Source: Paracoccaceae bacterium
GTDB taxonomy: Bacteria; Pseudomonadota; Alphaproteobacteria; Rhodobacterales; Rhodobacteraceae
NCBI GenBank assembly: GCA_003551925.1
Contig: PUOA01000025.1
Span: forward strand, 1-32,259
Reading direction: 5' to 3'
DNA: 32,259 bases
In this document: one piece after another, positions 1 through 8,415 of the stretch
Position numbering within the stretch: the first letter of the stretch is position 1
How the letters are laid out: each line of letters begins with the position of its first letter
Notes under the pieces: generated by a model
Told to the model about the DNA's origin: nothing
Databases searched by the model: none
What the model saw: only the letters and a program-made list of their open reading frames with translations
Translations under genes and position numbers: made by a program

Positions 1-1439
1 AGGTTCCGGGCTGCCGCACCGGCGGTGATCAGCCACTCCAGCAGACACCCGGCATCCGCTTCGGCGCCCAGACCCGCCACGCATTCGGCCAGAGCGTCGC
101 AGTGCTGCGGATCGAGCCGGCCCGCAGCCGCGGCCACGACCTTCTGCAGCAACTCGGCTTCGGTCAGCGGGCGCTCGGGGCCACCACGGTAGCGCGTGTC
201 GGCCTCCTGCGCGAGCGTGCGCCCGTCATGCAGGCGCACGGCGACATGGGAGCGGATGCGGTCGAAGCCCTGAAGGTCGATCTTTGGGTCGTGTTCCAGC
301 CGGATGCGGGCCTGCATGTCCCGGAACGCGTCGCTGTCGATGAAGTCCTGCCGGAATTCGGCGGCGCCAGCCTGTCGTTTCAACGCGATCATCGCCAGCA
401 GCGCCGGCATGCAGAATTTCGCCTCGAGCGGCGTGGCCGCGCGGGGATAATCGATGGCCTGCGTGATATTGCGCCCGGCCGTGACGGTGATGCTTGCGAT
501 TTCGGTAGCGGACAGATCATGCGCGCGCATCAGATCGTGCAGCGCATCCATCGTCTGATGCGTCAGCATCCCCGAGGGGTAGGGCTTCACACTCAACCCC
601 GGATCGACCAGCGTCCAGGGGTTTCCGAAGGCGCCATCGCCGATCTGCGGCGCCGCGCCGCCCAGAACCGTCGGCAGGCCCCAGTCGCCATCGAACGAGC
701 CGAGGTTGGCGTTGACACCGCGGCGCGCAAGGTCCACCGCCAGCACGCCCACCTGCGCCCCGAAGCCTGCATGCATCGCCTTGATGCGGGTTCCATACTG
801 GACCCGCAGCCCGGCGGCGCGCGTCGACGCGATGCCGAGCGCATGCGCGGCGGTTGCACGGTCCAGCCCTTCGGCATGCGCGCAGGCGGCGGCGGCACCG
901 ACGCCGCCCCAGACCGCGGTGGACTGGAAACCGCGCTCGTAAAGCGCCGGCGCGGACCACTCCGCAAGCTTGCAGCAGATCTCGGTTCCGACCGCATAGG
1001 CCCGAAGAAACCGCGCACCGTCCAGCGGGGTGCCGCTGGTCGCGCGCCGCCCGGCCAGCGCCAGCAAGGCGCCGAGGATCGGCGCCGACGGGTGCATCAG
1101 CAGGCCGTAGCGGTGCGCGGGGTTGACCGTGACCTGCGAGTCGTCCCAGTCGTCCACATGGCCGAGCGTCCCGAAGATCAGCGCCGCGGCACGCGCCGGA
1201 ACCCGTGCAGCACCCTGCTCCTGCGGCAGCGGCACCTCGGCCCGGCCGGCCTGATCGGCGGCGTCCTCCATCAGGATATCGGCCAGCGGGTCGTTCAGCC
1301 CCGAGATCATCACCCCCAGCGTGTCCAGGATCGCGCGCTTGCCGGCGGCGCAGAGCGGATCGTCCGGGGCAACGCGATGATCAGCGGCCAAGAAGTCGGC
1401 CATTCGCGCGCTGAGCGTTGCCTGATCGGCGGTGGGCAT
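1..1439 (-). CDS. MmgE/PrpD family protein (partial; runs off the left edge)
   Basis: Reverse-strand translation from ATG at 1439 (MPTADQATLSARMADFLAADHRVAPDDPLCAAGKRAILDTLGVMISGL...) stays open to position 1; contains MmgE/PrpD-like blocks (LDTLGVMISG, GTLGHVDDWDD, TSTRAAGLRVQYGTRIKAMHAGFGAQ). Overlaps the tctA stop (TGATG). The ORF track lists only antisense ORFs here. Confidence 0.88.
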   Translation of the reverse strand, partial: MPTADQATLSARMADFLAADHRVAPDDPLCAAGKRAILDTLGVMISGLNDPLADILMEDAADQAGRAEVPLPQEQGAARVPARAAALIFGTLGHVDDWDDSQVTVNPAHRYGLLMHPSAPILGALLALAGRRATSGTPLDGARFLRAYAVGTEICCKLAEWSAPALYERGFQSTAVWGGVGAAAACAHAEGLDRATAAHALGIASTRAAGLRVQYGTRIKAMHAGFGAQVGVLAVDLARRGVNANLGSFDGDWGLPTVLGGAAPQIGDGAFGNPWTLVDPGLSVKPYPSGMLTHQTMDALHDLMRAHDLSATEIASITVTAGRNITQAIDYPRAATPLEAKFCMPALLAMIALKRQAGAAEFRQDFIDSDAFRDMQARIRLEHDPKIDLQGFDRIRSHVAVRLHDGRTLAQEADTRYRGGPERPLTEAELLQKVVAAAAGRLDPQHCDALAECVAGLGAEADAGCLLEWLITAGAAARN

Positions 1440-2965
1440 CATTGGCGGTCTCCCTTGAATGCGGGCAGGAGCATGCGCAGCACGATCACTCCAAGCAGCA
1501 GCGCCGCCACGCCCCACAGCATCAGCGCCAGATCGGTGCTGAAGAAATAGGCCGGGTCCCCGCGTCCCAGCAGCATCGCGCGCACGAAATTCGCTTCGGC
1601 CAGCGGCCCCAGCACCATGCCCAGGATCAGCGGAACCACCGGAAACCCGAAGCGCCGGAACAGCAGGCCAAGCGCCGCGAAGATGAGCGTGAGCCACACG
1701 TCGAACAGCGAGTAGCGCACCGAAAACGCCCCGACCAGGCACAGCGGGATCACCACCGGCGGCAGATAGAGCGGGTTGAGCCGCGTGACCGACGCCATCG
1801 GCCCGGCCAGCAGCAAGCCGATGGGGATGATCAGCAGATTGGCCAGGAACAGCGCCCAGAGCACCGTGAACGCCTCGAGCGTGTAGTTGGCCATCAGCTG
1901 CGGGCCGACCGACACCCCGTGCATGTAGAGCGCCGCGAGCATCACCGCGGCGGTCGGGCTGCCGGGTATCCCCAGCGTCAGCGTGGGCACCATCGTGCCG
2001 GCGGTCACCGCGTTGTCCGAGGCTTCGGTGGCCACGATCCCGTCGGGTTCGCCATTGCCGAAATTGCTGCCGCGCGGAGAGCTGCGCCGCGCCTCGGCGT
2101 AGCTGAGGAAATTCGCCAGCGTCACGCCCACGCCGGGCAGGATCCCCAGCGAAAAGCCGATCACCGTGGACTTCAGGGTCAGGACCGGCCGGCGCAGCAG
2201 ATAGGCGAAACTGCTGCCCACCTCGCGCAGCCCGCGGCGCAGCATGCCGTCGGGGGGCGCGACGTAGGCGACCGCCTGCCCGCTCAGCGTGCGGCGGCGC
2301 GATGCAAGCGCCAGCATCTCGGTCATGCCGAACAGTCCGATGATCGCGGGGATGAACGGAATGCGGTCGTAAAGCTCGATATAGCCGAAGGTCAGCCGGG
2401 GTTGGGCGAATTGCGGATCGGCCGACATCGAGGCGATGAGCATGCCCAGGAACCCGGCGATCAGCGCCTTGAGCGGCTGCCGACCGACCAGCACGCCGAT
2501 CAGCAACAGCCCGATCACCGCAACGGCGAACATCTCGATCGATCCGAAGGACAGCGCGACGCGTGACATGGGCTGGATGAAGCCGATCACCGCGAGCGTG
2601 GCAATGCAGCCCCCCACCGCCGAGGCCATGCGCGCGATCGCGATCGCGAACTCGGCCTTGCCCTGCCGTGTCATCGGATAACCCTCGAGCGCCGTCGCCG
2701 CCGCCCCCGCGGTTCCCGGCACGTTGATCAGGATCGCCGGGACCGCGCCCGAAAACGCCGCGCCCGCGTAGATCGTCGCCATCAGGATCAGCGCCGCCTC
2801 GGGCGCCAGGTAGATCGAGAACGGCAGCAGGATCGCCGCGGCGTTGGAGCTGGCAAATCCGGGCAGCACGCCGACGAAGAACCCGGCAAGCAGCCCGATG
2901 GCCACCAGCGCCAGCCCCTCGGCCGTCAGGACGTTCAGCAGCCCGGCAACGATAACCTCGGTCAT
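1439..2965 (-). CDS. tctA: Tripartite tricarboxylate transporter permease, TctA family
   Basis: 508-aa ORF; GVLPGFASSNAAAILLPFSIYLAPEAALILMATIYAGAAFSGAVPAILINVPGTAGAAATALEGYPM is the typical TctA N-terminal signature; many hydrophobic segments. Confidence 0.95.
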   Translation of the reverse strand: MTEVIVAGLLNVLTAEGLALVAIGLLAGFFVGVLPGFASSNAAAILLPFSIYLAPEAALILMATIYAGAAFSGAVPAILINVPGTAGAAATALEGYPMTRQGKAEFAIAIARMASAVGGCIATLAVIGFIQPMSRVALSFGSIEMFAVAVIGLLLIGVLVGRQPLKALIAGFLGMLIASMSADPQFAQPRLTFGYIELYDRIPFIPAIIGLFGMTEMLALASRRRTLSGQAVAYVAPPDGMLRRGLREVGSSFAYLLRRPVLTLKSTVIGFSLGILPGVGVTLANFLSYAEARRSSPRGSNFGNGEPDGIVATEASDNAVTAGTMVPTLTLGIPGSPTAAVMLAALYMHGVSVGPQLMANYTLEAFTVLWALFLANLLIIPIGLLLAGPMASVTRLNPLYLPPVVIPLCLVGAFSVRYSLFDVWLTLIFAALGLLFRRFGFPVVPLILGMVLGPLAEANFVRAMLLGRGDPAYFFSTDLALMLWGVAALLLGVIVLRMLLPAFKGDRQ

Positions 2966-3044
2966 GGTCCGATCCCGTCAAGGATTTGGCATCTGGTGGC
3001 GGTCCCGGACCACCACCGCGAAACACAGTGCGCGCGGCCCCCGG

Positions 3045-3506
3045 TCAGAGCCGGTTCAACGGCAGGTCGAAGGCCATCACGAACACGGCGTAGAACAACG
3101 CCGAAATCGCCACCGACAGCGCGATGAGCAACGCGATCCGCGCGCGCAGCAGGAACATGAACAGCACCACCATCAGCGCGAAGTTGGACAGCGACAGCCC
3201 CACCCATCGGCTCGCCCAGGCGGCGGCCAGCACCAGCGCGAAGACGATGAGCAGATCGGGCGTGAAATCGACATCCCGCGGCGCCATCGCCTCGCCCTGT
3301 GCGACGCCCGCGCCGCGCAGCATGCGGACCGCTTCACCCAGGATGAACAGCGCCGTGAACCCGAGGATCGTCAGGATCAGAAAGCGCGGATAGGCGAACG
3401 CCATGTTCGGCAGGTTGTGCGCGCTCATGTAGAAGACAGCGCAGTAGCCCAGCACCAGGCCGGGCACGACCGTCATTTCAAGCGCATGTTCCAATCTGGA
3501 CGACAT
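3045..3506 (-). CDS. tctB: Tripartite tricarboxylate transporter TctB family small permease
   Basis: 153-aa ORF with four hydrophobic segments, located between tctC and tctA. Confidence 0.85.
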   Translation of the reverse strand: MSSRLEHALEMTVVPGLVLGYCAVFYMSAHNLPNMAFAYPRFLILTILGFTALFILGEAVRMLRGAGVAQGEAMAPRDVDFTPDLLIVFALVLAAAWASRWVGLSLSNFALMVVLFMFLLRARIALLIALSVAISALFYAVFVMAFDLPLNRL

Positions 3507-3544
3507 GTCCGGTCCCTTCGAGCATCACGTGCCGCACAATCACG

Positions 3545-3581
3545 CGCGGGCCCCGGCAAGGGAGGGGTGCCGGGGCCCGCG
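3545..3581. promoter_or_regulatory. Perfect 14-bp stem hairpin (CGCGGGCCCCGGCA-AGGGAGGGG-TGCCGGGGCCCGCG) in the tctC-tctB intergenic region
   Basis: Inverted repeat read directly: arms 3545-3558 and 3568-3581, 9-nt loop. Confidence 0.85.
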
Positions 3582-3599
3582 GTGCCGCTCTGGCGCGCC

Positions 3600-4592
3600 T
3601 CAGTCGGCGGCAGAGAATTCCGGGCGCGTTGCAACCCACTCGGCGATGACATCACGCTGGGCGAGGTTGGCGGCATGATAGTCGTCGGCCTCCACGAAGG
3701 CGACCTTGCCGAGTTCGCCGAGATCGTCGAGCATGGCAAGGTATTCCTCGTTGTGCTTGGCGTCGCGGAACGCCGAGACAAGGGCCTCGTAGCGCTCGGG
3801 GTGGTTTTCGCGGCATGCGGCCGTGACGAACACGCCGTAGCTCGATTCGTTGTCGCTCAGATCGACACCGAGCTGCTCGGAGATCGGCGTCGCGTCGTCG
3901 GTGATCTCGGGCCAGCGGTTTTCGGAATAGTGAATTCCCAGCACGCGGGTTCCGTCCTCGACGTTGCGGCTGTTGAACACGCCGGCATGGGTGAAGTCGA
4001 CCTCGCCGCGCAGCAGCGCGTTGCGGGCCTCGGCACCGCCGCCGAAGGGCACGATGTTGAACTCGGCGCCGGTGGCATCCATCAGCTCCAGCAGCCCCAT
4101 GAAGTAGTTGTTCGTATACAGCCCGACGCTGGCGATCAACTCGCCCGGACGTTCCAGCGCGTCGTCGATCAACTCGTTCATGCTCTGCCAGGGCGCGTCA
4201 TCCTGCACGCGGACCAGCCCCGGCTCCGAGGTGAGACCCGCGATCGGGAAGAAGTCCTCGTATTCATACCCGACATCCTGCGTCATGTAGGAAAACAGGA
4301 TATGCGGAATCCCGGTCATCAGGATGTTGCTGCAATCGTCACCGGTCTCGTAGACCAGCGTGGTTGCCACCGCGGTGGCGCCGCCGGGGCGGTTCTCGAC
4401 CCGCATCGGGACGCCGAGCGCCTCCTCGACAAAGCGCTGCGGCTGTCGCGCGGCGGCGTCGAACCCGCCGCCCGGGCTGGAGACCACGAACATGGTGATC
4501 GGATCGGTGGGCCAGTCATTCGCCATCGACGGCGCGGCGAAGGCCAGGGCGGCGGCCGGGACGGTCGCCAGAAGCTTTTGGGTGCGGGTCAT
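3600..4592 (-). CDS. tctC: Tripartite tricarboxylate transporter substrate-binding protein, TctC/Bug family
   Basis: 330-aa ORF with N-terminal signal peptide (MTRTQKLLATVPAAALAFAAPSMA); WPTDPITMFVVSSPGGGFDAAAR and VENRPGGATAVA are Bug/TctC hallmarks. Confidence 0.93.
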   Translation of the reverse strand: MTRTQKLLATVPAAALAFAAPSMANDWPTDPITMFVVSSPGGGFDAAARQPQRFVEEALGVPMRVENRPGGATAVATTLVYETGDDCSNILMTGIPHILFSYMTQDVGYEYEDFFPIAGLTSEPGLVRVQDDAPWQSMNELIDDALERPGELIASVGLYTNNYFMGLLELMDATGAEFNIVPFGGGAEARNALLRGEVDFTHAGVFNSRNVEDGTRVLGIHYSENRWPEITDDATPISEQLGVDLSDNESSYGVFVTAACRENHPERYEALVSAFRDAKHNEEYLAMLDDLGELGKVAFVEADDYHAANLAQRDVIAEWVATRPEFSAAD

Positions 4593-4660
4593 CGTCTACT
4601 CTCCGTTGTCTGTTGCGTGGTTTCTGGTTTCAATGGGCGCCGGGCGGGAGGACGCCGTCT

Positions 4661-5563
4661 TCACATCGCCACCGGCGCGACCGCCGGTGCCGGATGCCTG
4701 GCTTCGAACCATGCCGCGATGTCGCGCGCGGTGGTGAACTCGACCCCGGCGGTGCGCTGCAGCCGCTGCAGGGCGCGTTCCAGATGCACGATCCGATGCG
4801 GAACCGCGATCAGATGCGGATGCAGCCCGATCCCGATCACCGCCGTGTCGGGCGCCACGCGCGAGCACCGGAAGAAGTCGAGCGTATCGGCGATGCGGCG
4901 GTCGAAATCGGCGGCCTCGTGGTTCTGGACCGCAAAGACCGCGCTGTCGTTGAGCTCCATCGAATAGGGCATGGCCATGATCGCGCCGCTGTCGCTGTTC
5001 ATCCAGCAGGGCAGGTCGTCGATGCCCCAGTCAAGGCAATGGGTGATGCCGTTACGCGCCAGAAGGTCGATGCTGTCGAAGGATTGCCGCAGACCCGGAG
5101 ACAACCACCCCGTGATCGGGCGTCCGGCAAAGGCGCCAAGCTCGGTCACGACCCGTTCGATCATCGCCGGCTCTTCCTCGGGGATGACGGCGCGCTGACG
5201 CAGCCCGTGTCCGATGAAATCCCACCCCGCGTCGCGCATGGCGTGCGCCGCGTCCGCGTAGACCGTCAGCACATCCAGGTTCACCGACGCCGACACCGGG
5301 ATGCGGTAGCTGCGAAACAGCTCGATCAGGCGGGGCAAGCCGCAGCGGATGCCGTATTCGGCCCAGCTGAAATTGCACACATCGGGCACGGTTTCGCGCC
5401 CGTGCGGCGGCGGCAGAACGGCGCGCGGCATCGGCTGGTCATAGAGCCAGTGCTCGACATTGACCACGACATGGACCAGCAGCCGCTGCGCGGCAGACGG
5501 CGCCGACCGTTCCGGCACCGCAGACATGCGAAAGGGAACACGGGAATTCGACATGTCCTTCAT
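4661..5563 (-). CDS. Polysaccharide deacetylase family protein (NodB-fold, PuuE-like)
   Basis: Long ORF (track start 5695; MKDMSNSRVPFRM near 5563 is a more plausible start). Motifs VVVNVEHW, VSASVNLDVL, WDFIGHGLRQ, GWLSPGLRQSFDSIDLLARNGITHCLDW, GIGLHPHLIAVPHRI fit a NodB-like/PuuE-type deacetylase. Start uncertain. Confidence 0.8.
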   Translation of the reverse strand: MKDMSNSRVPFRMSAVPERSAPSAAQRLLVHVVVNVEHWLYDQPMPRAVLPPPHGRETVPDVCNFSWAEYGIRCGLPRLIELFRSYRIPVSASVNLDVLTVYADAAHAMRDAGWDFIGHGLRQRAVIPEEEPAMIERVVTELGAFAGRPITGWLSPGLRQSFDSIDLLARNGITHCLDWGIDDLPCWMNSDSGAIMAMPYSMELNDSAVFAVQNHEAADFDRRIADTLDFFRCSRVAPDTAVIGIGLHPHLIAVPHRIVHLERALQRLQRTAGVEFTTARDIAAWFEARHPAPAVAPVAM

Positions 5564-5702
5564 CAGGGTCTCGACCTCGCAGTTCTGGGCGCCGCGACCG
5601 CCTTGATGCGCGGTGATCGCCGGGCGCTGGTCTGTGGCATGCGATGACGTTAGCTTGACAGCCACGCTGCGCGCGCGGAAGTATGCCGAGGGCACTAGCA
5701 GT

Positions 5703-5719
5703 TATTCACGATTCGAATA
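5703..5719. promoter_or_regulatory. Candidate LysR-type operator, TATTC-N7-GAATA (contains T-N11-A)
   Basis: Perfect dyad TATTC ACGATTC GAATA in the divergent deacetylase/lysR intergenic region; matches the general LTTR T-N11-A rule. Confidence 0.5.
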
Positions 5720-5733
5720 TGCTGTTCCAACGG

Positions 5734-5833
5734 ACCGACACAGGGCGCACGGACAAAGGGCGACCGACACAGGGCGACCGACACAGGGCGCACGGACAAA
5801 GGGCGACCGACACAGGGCGACCGACAAAGGGCG
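5734..5833 (+). repeat. Tandem repeat, seven 14/15-bp units (ACCGACACAGGGCG / CACGGACAAAGGGCG), nested in two perfect 43-bp super-units (5734-5776, 5777-5819) plus one 14-bp unit
   Basis: Read directly; order A-B-A-A-B-A-A'. Ends 9 bp before the lysR ATG at 5843. Confidence 0.95.
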
Positions 5834-5842
5834 AAGCGCGCG

Positions 5843-6787
5843 ATGGACCTGCGGCTGATCAGATTTTTCCTGCAGGTGGCTTCGAGCGGGAGCTTTTCCA
5901 AGGCCGCGATGCAGCTGGGGGTTCCGCAGCCCAGCCTGAGCCGGAATATCCGCAAGCTCGAACACACGCTGGGCGGCGACCTGTTTCACCGTGACGGGCG
6001 CGGTGCGCATGTCACCCCGCTTGGCCGCAGCTTCATGGTGCATGCCCAGACGATCGTCGACGCCTGGCAGGACGCCACCCGAGAGGCACACCGCCAGACA
6101 AGATCGATCCGCGGCTCGGTCAGCTTCGGGCTGCCCTCCTCGGTCGGGCGGGTGCTGTCCGTCCCGCTCGCCCAGCGGCTCGGCGAGCTCTATCCGGACC
6201 TGTCGATCCGCATTCTGGAAGGCTTCAGCGGGCATGTCGCCGAGTGGTTGCAGAATGGCCAGATCGACATTGCGGTGCTCTATCGCGAAAGCCTCAGCCC
6301 CGGCCTGATCTCCGAGGCGCTGGCGGCGGAAGAGCTCTACTGTTTCGCCACGCCCGACGCGTTTCGCGCCTTCGATGGCTGCGACGCGGCCGACACGCCG
6401 GTTGCGTTCGGCGCGCTGGAGGGGACGCCGCTGGTCCTGCCGGGGCGCTCGCACGGGCTGCGCCGGCACCTCGAACGCGCCGCGCGCGAGAACAATCTGG
6501 ACCTTCACGTCGCGCTCGAGGTCGATGCGCTCTACACCACCTTCGAGGCGGCGCGGGCACGCATCGGCATGGCGATCATGCCGCGCGCGGCGCTGGCGCG
6601 CGACCTGCTGTCCAATGCCCTCGTCGCACGCCGGATCGAGGCGCCCGTGCTGCAACAGAACCTGTATCTTGCCACCGGCGCCCGCCGGCCCGGTTTTTCC
6701 GCCGGACCCGAGATCATTTCCCTCATCAAGGCAATCAGCGCCGAGCTGGTCGATCAGGAACTCTGGGTCCTGGCCCGCCCGGACTGA
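5843..6787 (+). CDS. LysR family transcriptional regulator
   Basis: 314-aa ORF; N-terminal HTH MDLRLIRFFLQVASSGSFSKAAMQLGVPQPSLSRNIRKLEHTLGGDLFHRDGRGAHVTPLG; divergent from the TTT operon. Confidence 0.95.
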   Translation: MDLRLIRFFLQVASSGSFSKAAMQLGVPQPSLSRNIRKLEHTLGGDLFHRDGRGAHVTPLGRSFMVHAQTIVDAWQDATREAHRQTRSIRGSVSFGLPSSVGRVLSVPLAQRLGELYPDLSIRILEGFSGHVAEWLQNGQIDIAVLYRESLSPGLISEALAAEELYCFATPDAFRAFDGCDAADTPVAFGALEGTPLVLPGRSHGLRRHLERAARENNLDLHVALEVDALYTTFEAARARIGMAIMPRAALARDLLSNALVARRIEAPVLQQNLYLATGARRPGFSAGPEIISLIKAISAELVDQELWVLARPD

Positions 6788-6893
6788 CAGGCGGCGGCGA
6801 ACGGTTCACGGGTGTCATCTCCGGCACGTGTCAGGCGCGGGTCGGTCCGGCAGCCTGCCACAGCGCGTATCGACCAACGCGCGAGCGCAGCGA

Positions 6894-6937
6894 CAGGCCG
6901 CGGTCCGGGGGGCGGCCCGGCGATGCGCAGCGGCCTG
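6894..6937. terminator. Possible terminator-like inverted repeat between convergent lysR and gdhA (CAGGCCGC...GCGGCCTG)
   Basis: 8-bp arms 6894-6901 and 6930-6937 enclosing a smaller CCGGG/CCCGG stem; no U-tract. Confidence 0.35.
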
Positions 6938-6996
6938 CGGCGCTTGCTCCGCGCAGGACTGCGCGACTGCCTCACCGCGCAGGCTCGCGCGTCTGC

Positions 6997-8346
6997 TCAG
7001 ACCGCGCCGCCCTCGATCACCGCGCGGGCGAGCCTGCGATAGGCGGCGCGATTGGCGCCGCGGTGGTAGTCGGGGGCGCCGTCGCCGCTGGCACGGCCCT
7101 CTTCGGCGACGCGGTCGTGGATGGAGCGCATGATCTCGCGCAGTTCACCTTCGATCCGCGCGGGGGACCAGGTGGCAAAGCCCGCGTTCTGGCGCATCTC
7201 CAGCCCCGACACCGCCACCCCGCCGGCATTCGACGCCTTGCCCGGCGCACAGACCACGCCCGCGCGCAGCAGCACCTGTTGCGCCTCGGCGGTCAGCGGC
7301 ATGTTCGCGCCTTCGGCCACGAAGCGGCAGCCCCCATCGACCAGCGCGCGGGCGTCGTCCGCGTCAAGCTCGTTCTGCGTGGCGCAAGGCAGCGCGATGT
7401 CGGGCTCCAGCCCCCAGGGCTTGGCGCCCGGCGTGAAGCGCACGCCCAGATCGCCCGGCGGGTCGGTGGCCGTGTCCCCGTCGGCCGAGGCCAGCCAGTC
7501 AAGTGCGGCGTCCGTGACCCCGTCCGGCGCGTGCCACAGCCCCGCGCGGCTGGACAGCGCGATCACCCGCGCGCCCAGCGCGCCGGCCTTGCGCGCGGCG
7601 TGCAGCGCCACGTTGCCACGCCCCGAGATCGCGATGCGCTGGCCCTCGATCTCCGTCTCCGCCGCGTCCAGCATCGCGCACAGGAAGAACACCAGCCCGT
7701 AGCCCGTGGCCTGCACGCGCAGCGGACTGCCGCCGATGCACAAGGGCTTGCCGGTCAAGGCCCCGCCCCAGGCACGCGCCTGCAGCGTGTAGGCGCGGCT
7801 CAGAAGCCCGATCTCGCGCGCGCCGACGCCCATGTCGCCCGCGGGCACGTCGCGGTCGGGACCGATATGCGGCGCCAGCTCGCCCATGAACGCCAGCGCG
7901 AAGCGCTCGATCTCGGCGGCCGAGGCGCCCGCGGGGTCGAAATCCGACCCGCCCTTCGCCCCGCCCAGCGGCAGCCCGGTGAGCGCGTTCTTGAACACCT
8001 GCTCGAAGGCCAGCGATTTGAGCACCGGCAGCGTGGTCGCGGGGTGCCAGCGCAAGCCCCCCTTGTAGGGGCCCAGCAGGTTCGATTGCTGCACCCGCCA
8101 GCCGCGGTTGATCCGCACGCGCCCGGCATCGTCGCGCCAGGTGACGCGAAAGGCGATGACGCGGTCGGGGTCGGCCAGCCGTTCCAGCACCCGCGCGGCG
8201 GCAAAGTCGGGGTTGGCCTTTTCGACCGTCAGCACGTCGCGGGCGACGGCGTCGACAGCGTCGAGCCAGGCGCCCTCGTCCGCGCTGCGGGCGCGCAGCG
8301 TGTCGATCAGCGTGTCGGTCAGGGCGGCGGCGCGGTCTTCGGGCAT
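6997..8346 (-). CDS. gdhA: NADP-type glutamate dehydrogenase
   Basis: 449-aa ORF; RVTWRDDAGRVRINRGWRVQQSNLLGPYKGGLRWHP, PLGGAKGGSDFDPAGAS and AGKASNAGGVAVSGLEMRQNAGF are GdhA signatures; AAAGGAG upstream of the ATG. Confidence 0.95.
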   Translation of the reverse strand: MPEDRAAALTDTLIDTLRARSADEGAWLDAVDAVARDVLTVEKANPDFAAARVLERLADPDRVIAFRVTWRDDAGRVRINRGWRVQQSNLLGPYKGGLRWHPATTLPVLKSLAFEQVFKNALTGLPLGGAKGGSDFDPAGASAAEIERFALAFMGELAPHIGPDRDVPAGDMGVGAREIGLLSRAYTLQARAWGGALTGKPLCIGGSPLRVQATGYGLVFFLCAMLDAAETEIEGQRIAISGRGNVALHAARKAGALGARVIALSSRAGLWHAPDGVTDAALDWLASADGDTATDPPGDLGVRFTPGAKPWGLEPDIALPCATQNELDADDARALVDGGCRFVAEGANMPLTAEAQQVLLRAGVVCAPGKASNAGGVAVSGLEMRQNAGFATWSPARIEGELREIMRSIHDRVAEEGRASGDGAPDYHRGANRAAYRRLARAVIEGGAV

Positions 8347-8415
8347 GGGGCTCCTTTCGGGGACTGCAGATCGCCCAGAGATGAGGCAAACCGCCCGAAC
8401 GTCCAGCCCGTCGGC

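Noticed and set aside
102-1550. 482-aa plus-strand ORF at the left edge
   Set aside because: Antisense to the MmgE/PrpD gene, which is open to the edge on the minus strand and has family motifs.
2995-3017. Small hairpin GGTGGCGGT...ACCACCACC in the tctB-tctA gap
   Set aside because: Short stem with a mismatch; weak compared with other stems in GC-rich DNA, no independent support.
5734-5833. Possible CRISPR array
   Set aside because: Units are contiguous with no unique spacers and no cas genes are nearby; it is a tandem repeat.
5613-5994. Short ORFs through the tandem repeats encoding TDTGRTDKGRPTQGDRHRAHGQ-like repetitive peptides
   Set aside because: Repeat period (14/15 bp, 43-bp super-unit) is not a multiple of three, the region is the divergent promoter gap, and the true LysR frame starts at 5843.
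6837-6850. 14-bp sequence GCGGGTCGGTCCGG shared with 18134-18147 in another intergenic region
   Set aside because: Short GC-rich exact matches of this length are expected by chance in a window of this size and composition; no longer homology extends from it.
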